A stretch of DNA of 6,025 bases from Actinomycetota bacterium (lineage in GTDB: Bacteria > Actinomycetota > Actinomycetes > UBA12327), in contig JAPLBW010000134.1 in the NCBI GenBank assembly GCA_026392555.1, positions 1 to 6,025 on the forward strand. Reading direction: 5' to 3'. How positions within the stretch are numbered: the first letter of the stretch is position 1; each line of letters starts with the position of its first letter. The position numbers and the translations under genes are program-made. The notes under the pieces were generated by a model. It did no database searches and had not been told where the DNA came from. It worked only from the letters and a program-made list of their open reading frames with translations. Shown here in pieces: positions 1-5,368 of this stretch.

Positions 1-917
1 CCGCAGTGGTTGTCTTCCACTAGTTGGCGCGCTAGTGGAATGGAAGTGGTCACCACTGGAATTCCGCGGGCCATGTACTCGATAATTTTGGTGGGACGTG
101 AGTGTCGATAGTTTTCTTCGTCGTGGAGTAGCGAGAGGCCGGCGATAGAGCCCTCAATGATGCGCAGCGCGGTCTGGTTTTCGAGATAGCCATGCCAGAT
201 GAGGTCCCCGTCGCTGTTGGCTTGGGTGAGGGGTCCGACCATGTCCGTGTCCGCATCTCCGATGACCTCGATGCTGACCTTTGACCCACGGGCTGCAAGC
301 TCGCGTCCCACCATGATCAGATCGAGTCCGCCACGCGCCTTACTCACGCGCCCGACATAAACCGCCCGTAGAGCGTGGGGCTGAGCAACCTCAACAGGAA
401 CGGGCGTTGAGTTGGGGATCACCGGGTGCGGCGAAGAAAACCGTTCTTGGTAGGCGTCCTCGGCCAACAGCAAGTGGAGGTAACGTTCCGCGCGCGCCTC
501 AAGCCTGTGCACGTACCAACGAACGAACGGACGAAGAAGCGCAGGGACGTAACTCTTCATGCTGACAGCGGCCGCTGTGTCTTCATGAATGTCCCAGACC
601 AGTGCGGCTGGGTGTCCTCGTTGGCGCAATAGCCACGGAACGAGTTCGGGATCATGCACTAGGCAGACGTCGGCGCGATTGAGTTCGTCACCCAGGAGAG
701 CGGGCAGAGCCCGTACCGCTTTCATCCGTTTGATCCCGCTTGAGCGGGGCGTATCAATCAGGGTGAGATTTTCCGCTGGACTTGGTTCGACTCCCCAAGC
801 CGAAAAGGGAGCAGCATAAGTAACGGTATGCCCGGCATCAAGCAGGGCGGAGATTTGGCGCTGCCGAATACGGGCATCGTCAGGTCGATGAACGACTGTT
901 ACGACCAGGACCCGCAC
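1..917 (-). CDS. GT4-type glycosyltransferase, 3' end cut by window edge
   Basis: This is a predicted cytoplasmic GT-B glycosyltransferase of the GT4 type that would transfer a sugar from a nucleotide donor during surface-glycan synthesis; acceptor and donor cannot be read from sequence. I translated 305 complete codons from a GTG at 917. The N-terminal acceptor half starts with the beta-strand VRVLVVTVVH and carries VHDPELVPWLL (residues 87-97) and DIHED (109-113), both typical of bacterial GT4 proteins. The donor half begins near residue 185 (AVYVGRVSKARGG) and has RPTKIIEYMARGIPVV at 274-289, where E280 corresponds to the conserved nucleotide-sugar-binding glutamate. Roughly the last 60-100 residues of a normal family member lie outside the window. 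The GTG start is favoured by AGGGAG eight bases upstream, while the nearby ATG at 922 is in a frame that stops after seven codons. It follows the dehydrogenase gene by 12 bp, so it is probably co-translated with it. Family call is firm; specificity unknown. Confidence 0.88.
   Translation of the reverse strand, partial: MRVLVVTVVHRPDDARIRQRQISALLDAGHTVTYAAPFSAWGVEPSPAENLTLIDTPRSSGIKRMKAVRALPALLGDELNRADVCLVHDPELVPWLLRQRGHPAALVWDIHEDTAAAVSMKSYVPALLRPFVRWYVHRLEARAERYLHLLLAEDAYQERFSSPHPVIPNSTPVPVEVAQPHALRAVYVGRVSKARGGLDLIMVGRELAARGSKVSIEVIGDADTDMVGPLTQANSDGDLIWHGYLENQTALRIIEGSIAGLSLLHDEENYRHSRPTKIIEYMARGIPVVTTSIPLARQLVEDNHC
15..40. repeat. 9-bp inverted repeat inside the GT4 gene
   Basis: TTCCACTAG (15-23) and CTAGTGGAA (32-40) are perfect complements separated by TTGGCGCG. 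It is followed at 45-57 by a second palindrome, AGTGGT-C-ACCACT. Both lie within coding sequence (LARQLVED region of the glycosyltransferase), so they may simply reflect codon choice. Confidence 0.5.
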
Positions 918-925
918 CGCATGGA

Positions 926-931
926 CTCCCT
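926..931 (-). promoter_or_regulatory. Ribosome binding site for the GT4 gene, overlapping the upstream stop codon
   Basis: AGGGAG on the minus strand lies eight bases before the GTG at 917 and shares two bases with the TAG stop (932-930) of the dehydrogenase gene. It decides the GTG start over the out-of-frame ATG at 922 and suggests translational coupling between the two genes. Confidence 0.7.
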
Positions 932-2210
932 AGAGTCGAGTGACGTTTGCTGACGCGGCTAGGACGCCACGAGTGTCGAGAAGTAGCTTCGAGGCTCTAG
1001 CGATTGCATCAAAGTCGAAGTCAGCGTGTGCCTGAAGGAGCACGACACAATCGGCTTCGGCCACGGCAGTCAGGAGGTCTGGGACTCGGTCGTAACTTCC
1101 TGATGCGGTGGTCCAGTGTTCGACGTAAGGGTCGAAATAAGAAATGGCCGCGCCAAGGGTGACTAGCTCGTCAGCCAGGGGGCGAACTGGAGACTCCCGT
1201 TCGTCCGCAATGTTGGCCTTGTAGGTCACTCCTAGCAAAAGCACTCGAGCACCTTCGATCGCTTTCTCTTGTGCCGTGAGAGCTTCCTGCACACGCCGCG
1301 ATACGTAGGTGGGCATTGAAGCATTGATTTCTTGAGCAAGCTCGACAAATCGGAAGGGATAACCCAATTTGCTTTGAACTTGAAAACCTAAGTAGTTCGG
1401 ATCGATCGGGATGCAATGTCCGCCAACGCCTGGTCCCGGGTAGAACGCTTGAAATCCAAAGGGCTTGGTCTTCGCTGCTTCAATGACATCCCAGAGGTCA
1501 ATGTTGAGGTCGTGGCAAAACTGCGCCATTTCGTTCATGAGAGCAATGTTGATGTGCCGGTATGTGTTCTCTAGCAACTTGGCTGTTTCTGCTTCGCGAG
1601 CTGACTTCGTAGGAACGACAGTGTCAACAAATTGACTGTAAAACACACTTGCAGCCTCAGTGCATTGCGCGGTGACGCCACCGACAACCTTTGGCGTGTT
1701 GTGAATGCCATAGGTTTCGTTGCCAGGGTCAATGCGTTCGGGTGAAAAGGCGAGATGGAAATCCGTGCCAGCAAGAAGGCCGGTGGTCTCAAGAACCGGT
1801 CGCACTTCATCGTCGGTGGTACCTGGGTAGGTGGTGGATTCAAGGACGACAAGCATTCCCTTGTGCAGATACTGCCGAATGGTGTCCACTGCCCCGTGTA
1901 CTGCTGCGAGGTCCGGGCCACCATCAGAATCAAGCGGTGTTGGCACACAGATCACGACTGCGTCGGCTCCGGCAAGGACCTCAGGATTGCTCGTAGCCGT
2001 GAAGCCTTGATCCAGCATCTTTTTTACGTCAGCATCAGAGATGTCATCAATGTGCGAACTGCCAGACATCAACGTGTCGATGACTCTTGTCGAGAGATCG
2101 AGCCCTGTGACCGAGAGTCCCCGGTTCAATGCACCTTGCGCCAGTGGCAACCCCACGTATCCCAGGCCGATGACCACAACATCCACATGAATGGGGGGCT
2201 GGTCAGCCAC
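930..2210 (-). CDS. Nucleotide-sugar dehydrogenase, UDP-GlcNAc/UDP-ManNAc 6-dehydrogenase type
   Basis: This 426-residue cytoplasmic enzyme is of normal length for the UDP-glucose/GDP-mannose dehydrogenase family, which oxidises the sugar C6 alcohol to a carboxylate with two NAD+. The N-terminal Rossmann domain shows VVVIGLGYVGLPLA (residues 11-24). Downstream are ESTTYPGTTDDEV (124-136), FSPERIDPGN (155-164), the catalytic-lysine helix AKLLENTYRHINIALMNE (K211), and PGPGVGGHCIPIDPNYL (258-274) with catalytic Cys266. GVTYKANIADERESP (327-341) marks the C-terminal domain. The GGHCIPIDP and STTYPGTT forms are those seen in WbpA/WecC-type enzymes acting on N-acetylhexosamines, rather than in UDP-glucose dehydrogenases; this subgroup call is from motif memory, so UDP-GlcNAcA versus UDP-ManNAcA is open. 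The start is a GTG at 2210 with AAAGGAGG eight bases upstream. It sits 42 bp after one glycosyltransferase gene and 12 bp before another, which fits supply of an amino-uronic acid donor for a surface glycan. Confidence 0.93.
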   Translation of the reverse strand: MADQPPIHVDVVVIGLGYVGLPLAQGALNRGLSVTGLDLSTRVIDTLMSGSSHIDDISDADVKKMLDQGFTATSNPEVLAGADAVVICVPTPLDSDGGPDLAAVHGAVDTIRQYLHKGMLVVLESTTYPGTTDDEVRPVLETTGLLAGTDFHLAFSPERIDPGNETYGIHNTPKVVGGVTAQCTEAASVFYSQFVDTVVPTKSAREAETAKLLENTYRHINIALMNEMAQFCHDLNIDLWDVIEAAKTKPFGFQAFYPGPGVGGHCIPIDPNYLGFQVQSKLGYPFRFVELAQEINASMPTYVSRRVQEALTAQEKAIEGARVLLLGVTYKANIADERESPVRPLADELVTLGAAISYFDPYVEHWTTASGSYDRVPDLLTAVAEADCVVLLQAHADFDFDAIARASKLLLDTRGVLAASANVTRL

Positions 2211-2218
2211 AGTACGTG

Positions 2219-2226
2219 CCTCCTTT
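2219..2226 (-). promoter_or_regulatory. Strong ribosome binding site for the nucleotide-sugar dehydrogenase
   Basis: AAAGGAGG on the minus strand is nearly the full anti-16S complement and ends eight bases before the GTG at 2210. It supports that non-ATG start and suggests efficient initiation independent of the gene upstream, whose stop is 42 bp away. Confidence 0.8.
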
Positions 2227-2252
2227 GTGCCATTTTGATCCGTGGAGCTGGG

Positions 2253-3725
2253 TCATTTCCGCGTGCTCATACTAGTGGATTTGATCCGGTAGAACCGATG
2301 CAAGATCGCCGTACGCTCCTGCCAATATGCCAGGGACGCGTTCGGCGAAATGTGTTCGAAGGGATCGCTGCCTTGCACAAGGTCAGTGGTGAGCTCACTG
2401 GTTTGTCGCAGGGTTAGCTGGCCAGCAGAAGTGGGGCTACTTCCGGCAGCCGTGGATTCAGCAACGACACCAGGGGGCATGGACTCGCGGCTGATCTCAA
2501 GGTTCACCTCGAGCAGGTCCGCAGGATCACTGATTTGTCTGCGAGAGGGGATGATCTTTGTGCTGATCATTGAGCGGAGTAAGCGCTTTGCATCTTGCTG
2601 CCAAAGAAACTGATTGCGCTTGGCTCGCGTTGGCAGCGATGGGTGGTCTGTGCCAAAGGTGGTTGCAAGTTTCAGCAAGAGTGCGGCAGCTTCTTGGCTG
2701 CCTCCTGCACCCGCGGCCCGACGCTGAATAGTGTGGGAAATCTCGGCACTGTTGGTGATTGCTTGGTCAATCGCTGCGGTGAGGCCAGCAATCCCTACGT
2801 CTGGGTGTGACCACTCCGCTAAACCGGCGTCGTGGCATCCCTGAGCGCGGGCAACCTGGTCATCGGTGCTGGTGTGAGTGTTGGGGACGAAGACCGAAGG
2901 GATACCAGCTGGCACAAACTCGTGGACAGCGTTATACCCGGCAGCTGAAACCACCAAATCAAAAGCTTTGATGTATCGAGCCAGTGGGTAGATTCGCTGA
3001 AGTACATGCACTCCGTTGGCTGCGGACATGGAGCCTTCCAAGATGGCTTGGGTAGTAGCCACCTGCCAGCCCTGGTCGAGCACATGGGCACACGCTGCTT
3101 CCCTTAGTTCCGCATCTAGACCTACTGCTCCAGAACCTAACGAGACAAGAGCGATCTTGCCTTCAGTCGGAAGGCCGAGAGTCAGTCGCGCTTCATCTCT
3201 GTCGCAGGTGTCCAACACATCCAGCAGCGAAACCGGTGCGATGCGAGCTGCAGCGAGGTCTTTGGTTGGACCCTGGTCTCGCGATTGACCCAAGTCGCCT
3301 GGCTCAATGATGAGGTCAAAAAAGGGCGCCGAGCGAAACGCGTGAAGATTCGTGCCCGGCCGCCACAAGCCGCGGCGAAACCACACAAAGGCCGTTTGTG
3401 GGAGGTCGCTGCGGGAACGAATGAGTCCCTCGTAAGGCGCCACCCCATCAAAGCAAATGATGTCGGCTTGAATTTCGCGAGCAAGCGCAACTATTCGCTG
3501 GCGCAAGTATTGGTGCCAGTCACGCCGCGGCATCCAACGCTTTTGGTAGCTGGGAAGGAATTCAGTTCGAAACTCGGATTGATCAAGGACGGTAATACCT
3601 GAGGACATTGAAAGAATGAAAACATCCGCGTCCGTACCGAGTGCACGGGCGATGGAACTTTGCCGCGTGAGGTGACCCATCCCGGTACCGTTGCTCGTAA
3701 CGAGCAGGATGGATGCTTTTTTCAT
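2253..3725 (-). CDS. MurG/GT28-like GT-B glycosyltransferase with unassigned C-terminal tail
   Basis: Starting at ATG 3725 this encodes 490 residues. The N-terminus ASILLVTSNGTGMGHLTRQSS (within residues 4-24) has the glycine-rich GxGH loop of MurG-like and related GT-B enzymes. The C-terminal donor domain begins around IALVSLGSGAVG (191-202) and carries SAAGYNAVHEFVPAGIPSVF (260-279), followed by PN and TDDQVARA, the pattern GT28 enzymes use to bind a UDP-sugar. It likely adds a hexosamine-type sugar to a lipid-linked or other glycan acceptor at the inner face of the membrane, but neither substrate is readable. The GT-B fold should end near residue 355-360; about 130 further residues match nothing I recognise and include a Ser/Thr/Ala/Gly-rich stretch (423-437) and a basic C-terminus. 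An in-frame ATG at 3788 would overlap the CoA-transferase gene by 49 bp and add 21 residues before the natural beta-strand, so 3725 is preferred, although its Shine-Dalgarno is weak. It is 14 bp after the scoB-like stop, so translation may depend on coupling. Confidence 0.85.
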   Translation of the reverse strand: MKKASILLVTSNGTGMGHLTRQSSIARALGTDADVFILSMSSGITVLDQSEFRTEFLPSYQKRWMPRRDWHQYLRQRIVALAREIQADIICFDGVAPYEGLIRSRSDLPQTAFVWFRRGLWRPGTNLHAFRSAPFFDLIIEPGDLGQSRDQGPTKDLAAARIAPVSLLDVLDTCDRDEARLTLGLPTEGKIALVSLGSGAVGLDAELREAACAHVLDQGWQVATTQAILEGSMSAANGVHVLQRIYPLARYIKAFDLVVSAAGYNAVHEFVPAGIPSVFVPNTHTSTDDQVARAQGCHDAGLAEWSHPDVGIAGLTAAIDQAITNSAEISHTIQRRAAGAGGSQEAAALLLKLATTFGTDHPSLPTRAKRNQFLWQQDAKRLLRSMISTKIIPSRRQISDPADLLEVNLEISRESMPPGVVAESTAAGSSPTSAGQLTLRQTSELTTDLVQGSDPFEHISPNASLAYWQERTAILHRFYRIKSTSMSTRK

Positions 3726-3739
3726 GATGCTCAGCGTGC

Positions 3740-4399
3740 CTAAGCGATGGTCATGGTGCGAACGTCGCTGGCCACTTGGAGGGCGCACCCCGTTGCCTGC
3801 GTGACTTCCTCGACCGTGACCGAAGGTGCCAGTTCGCGCAGGATGAGGCCGTCGTCGGTGACGTCAATAACGGCCAGGTCCGTGATGATGCGTTCCACCA
3901 CGCCTCGCCCGGTGTAGGGCAACGTGCACTCTTCAACAATCTTGTGTGAACCATCTTTGGCAACGTGTTCCATCATCACAATGACCCGCTTAGCACCGTG
4001 GACCAAGTCCATCGCGCCACCCATGCCCTTGACCATCTTTCCTGGAATCATCCAGTTAGCGAGGTCGCCGGTTCGTGAGACTTGCATAGCGCCCAAGATC
4101 GCAGCATCAATGTGGCCACCGCGGATCATTCCGAACGACAACGATGAGTCGAAGTAGGAAGCACCAGGCAAGATGGTGACGGTTTCCTTACCAGCGTTGA
4201 TCAGGTCAGGGTCTTCGGTCCCCTCGAGGGGGTACGGACCAACTCCCAAGATTCCGTTTTCACTTTGCAAGACGACTTCTACGCCGGCCGCCAAATAGTT
4301 GGGAACCAAAGTGGGAAGGCCAATGCCTAAGTTGACGTACTGACCGTCTTCGAGTTCCTGAGCAACTCGAGCGGCTAGTTGTTCACGAGTCAACGCCAT
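3740..4399 (-). CDS. scoB: 3-oxoacid CoA-transferase subunit B (SCOT beta-like)
   Basis: This 219-residue protein has the usual length of the beta subunit of family I CoA-transferases. With subunit A it moves CoA from succinyl-CoA (or another acyl-CoA) to a 3-oxoacid such as acetoacetate or 3-oxoadipate in the cytoplasm. VNLGIGLPTLVPNYL (22-36) is the conserved N-terminal block, and SENGILGVGPYP (46-57) contains the catalytic glutamate, E47, which forms the enzyme-CoA thioester in this family. GGHIDAAILGAMQVS (94-108), NWMIPGKMVKGMGGAMDLV (115-133) and the C-terminal CTLPYTGRGVV (158-168) are all in place, so it appears intact and active. Its ATG lies two bases after the subunit A stop codon, with GAAGGAG inside the end of that gene, indicating coupled translation and matched subunit amounts. 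ScoB, AtoA and PcaJ are close relatives; the symbol names the most likely family member, and substrate is not proved. Confidence 0.93.
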   Translation of the reverse strand: MALTREQLAARVAQELEDGQYVNLGIGLPTLVPNYLAAGVEVVLQSENGILGVGPYPLEGTEDPDLINAGKETVTILPGASYFDSSLSFGMIRGGHIDAAILGAMQVSRTGDLANWMIPGKMVKGMGGAMDLVHGAKRVIVMMEHVAKDGSHKIVEECTLPYTGRGVVERIITDLAVIDVTDDGLILRELAPSVTVEEVTQATGCALQVASDVRTMTIA

Positions 4400-4401
4400 G
4401 A

Positions 4402-5184
4402 TTAGGCCACTCCTTCTTTGGCAGTGCTGGCAGGGGTCACTGTTCGGCGCTCGATGCGCTTGTTTTCAGCCTGTTCCGGCGTCAGGGCAACAACGCGTTG
4501 CACAAATACACCAGGCAAATGGATGCTGTCGGGGGAGAGGTCGCCGGGCTCCACGAGTTCCTCGACTTCAGCGATGGTGATCTTGCCAGCCATCGCAGCG
4601 AGGGGATTGAAGTTGCGCGCACTTTCATGGAACACCAAGTTGCCATGGCGGTCGCCACGTAGGGCTCGAACAAGTGCGAAGTCAGTAGTAATGGATTCCT
4701 CAAGTACGTATTCGGTTCCGTGGTACTGACGCGTTTCCTTCGCTGGCGAAGCCAGGGCAATGGAACCATCCGCGTTATAGCGCCAGGGAAGTCCACCATC
4801 GGCGACCTGTGTACCGACACCTGCTGCGGTGAAGAACGCAGGGATTCCACATCCACCAGAACGAAGTCGCTCAGCAAGCGTGCCTTGGGGAACGAGTTCA
4901 ACCTCAAGTTCACCCGTGAGGAATTGGCGCTCGAATTCTTTATTTTCGCCAACGTAGGACGACGTCGTGCGGGCGATGCGCTTGGCGCTGAGCAGGATTC
5001 CCAAACCCCAGTCGTCAACACCGCAGTTGTTACTGACCACACGCAAGTCACTGACTCCGGAGGCGTGGACAGCCGCGATGAGCTCGCTGGGGATTCCGCA
5101 GAGCCCAAATCCACCGACAGCTAGCGAGGCTCCGCTGCTGATATCGGCCACGGCCTGGGCGGCTGAAGCGACGACCTTGTCCAT
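4402..5184 (-). CDS. scoA: 3-oxoacid CoA-transferase subunit A (SCOT alpha-like)
   Basis: This 260-residue protein is the alpha subunit partner of the adjacent beta subunit; it provides the CoA-binding half of the heteromeric transferase. Conserved blocks are LAVGGFGLCGIPSELI (21-36), VVSNNCGVDDWGLGILL (49-65), SYVGENKEFERQFLTGELE (76-94), LVPQGTLAERLRSGGCGIPAFF (within 97-118), AGVGT (121-125) and GNLVFHESARNFNPLAAMAGK (within 181-201). Together they fit ScoA/PcaI/AtoD, with length slightly above the usual 230-250. The start is well fixed: an in-frame TAA lies at 5196-5194, no other start codon follows it, and GGGAG sits four bases before the ATG, a rather short spacing. It is the first gene of the leftward unit and diverges from a SpoIID-like gene across 184 bp. 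Acetoacetate or 3-oxoadipate could be the substrate; no beta-ketoadipate-pathway genes are in view to favour the latter. Confidence 0.93.
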   Translation of the reverse strand: MDKVVASAAQAVADISSGASLAVGGFGLCGIPSELIAAVHASGVSDLRVVSNNCGVDDWGLGILLSAKRIARTTSSYVGENKEFERQFLTGELEVELVPQGTLAERLRSGGCGIPAFFTAAGVGTQVADGGLPWRYNADGSIALASPAKETRQYHGTEYVLEESITTDFALVRALRGDRHGNLVFHESARNFNPLAAMAGKITIAEVEELVEPGDLSPDSIHLPGVFVQRVVALTPEQAENKRIERRTVTPASTAKEGVA

Positions 5185-5211
5185 AACGCTCCCTTAAAGA
5201 CGGTAGCGCTG

Positions 5212-5241
5212 ACCCTATCCACGTGGGGCGCACTGTGTCCG
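5212..5241 (-). promoter_or_regulatory. Candidate housekeeping promoter for the CoA-transferase/glycan operon
   Basis: On the minus strand CGGACA (5241-5236) resembles a -35 box (GACA core) and TAGGGT (5217-5212) fits the loose actinobacterial -10 pattern TAnnnT, with an 18-base spacer. Transcription would begin near 5205, giving a leader of about 20 bases before the scoA ATG. The spacer includes CCACGTGG (5219-5226), an 8-bp palindrome that could be an operator. Both boxes are weak matches, so this is a position-supported guess. Confidence 0.4.
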
Positions 5242-5250
5242 ACCGCCCGA

Positions 5251-5264
5251 AAAAAGACCTTTTT
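5251..5264. repeat. Inverted repeat AAAAAG-AC-CTTTTT
   Basis: A perfect 6-bp inverted repeat with a 2-base centre lies in the middle of the divergent intergenic region, just upstream of the scoA promoter candidate. A two-base loop cannot form a good RNA hairpin, so if functional it is more likely a protein-binding site or an easily melted element. No gene ends here, which argues against a terminator. Confidence 0.5.
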
Positions 5265-5275
5265 GTGCCTAGAAA

Positions 5276-5289
5276 CCCCCAAATGGGGG
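5276..5289. repeat. GC-only inverted repeat CCCCC-AAAT-GGGGG
   Basis: Five C and five G flank a 4-base loop. The element ends two bases before the -35-like TAAG of the sigma-28-type promoter, so it occupies an upstream-activator or operator position for the SpoIID-like gene. A terminator role is unlikely because no transcript ends in this divergent region and no clear T-run follows on either strand. Confidence 0.5.
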
Positions 5290-5291
5290 CT

Positions 5292-5318
5292 TAAGTCCGG
5301 CTGGGGTCTTGCCGATGA
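5292..5318 (+). promoter_or_regulatory. Candidate FliA/WhiG-type (sigma-28 family) promoter
   Basis: TAAG (5292-5295), a 15-base spacer and GCCGATGA (5311-5318) match the known sigma-28/WhiG consensus TAAA-N15-GCCGATAA at 10 of 12 defined positions with the canonical spacing. It is correctly oriented about 50 bp upstream of the SpoIID-like start codon. FliA drives late flagellar genes in motile bacteria, and WhiG acts in sporulation in Streptomyces. No sigma factor gene is in the window, so the regulator is inferred only. Confidence 0.6.
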
Positions 5319-5324
5319 ATATGT

Positions 5325-5343
5325 GTGCCGCGGTCCTGGGCAC
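5325..5343 (+). other. Possible 5'-leader hairpin of the SpoIID-like gene
   Basis: GTGCC (5325-5329) can pair with GGCAC (5339-5343) around a 9-base loop. If transcription starts just after the sigma-28-like -10 box, this hairpin would lie at the very 5' end of the mRNA and could act as a stability element. The stem is only five pairs, so it may be chance. Confidence 0.25.
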
Positions 5344-5368
5344 CTTCCCCTCGTAAAGGACTTACCTC

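Noticed and set aside
426..819. Short plus-strand open frames opposite the GT4 gene
   Set aside because: They overlap each other and are antisense to a glycosyltransferase with clear GT4 motifs; no ribosome binding site or recognisable domain.
1755..2417. Open frame of 220 codons on the plus strand
   Set aside because: It lies antisense to the dehydrogenase and the end of the GT28-like gene, has a composition unlike a folded protein (many Arg, His, Cys), and lacks any recognisable motif; the minus-strand genes have full family motifs and ribosome binding sites.
3726..3788. Longer N-terminus for the GT28-like protein from an ATG at 3788
   Set aside because: It would overlap the scoB-like gene by 49 bp and add a basic, His-rich stretch before the natural first beta-strand; the ATG at 3725 fits the family N-terminus.
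4482..5114. Open frame of 210 codons on the minus strand within scoA
   Set aside because: It is the same strand but another frame of the CoA-transferase A gene, Ser/Arg/Pro-rich with no motif; the scoA frame is fully conserved.
5276..5289. Intrinsic terminator at the GC-rich inverted repeat
   Set aside because: Both flanking genes are transcribed away from it, and no sustained T-run follows the stem on either strand.
5265..5368. Cyclic-di-AMP (ydaO-type) riboswitch in the leader of the cell-wall gene
   Set aside because: Such riboswitches precede actinobacterial cell-wall hydrolase genes, but the space after the promoter is only about 45-50 bases and the conserved riboswitch sequence blocks are absent.
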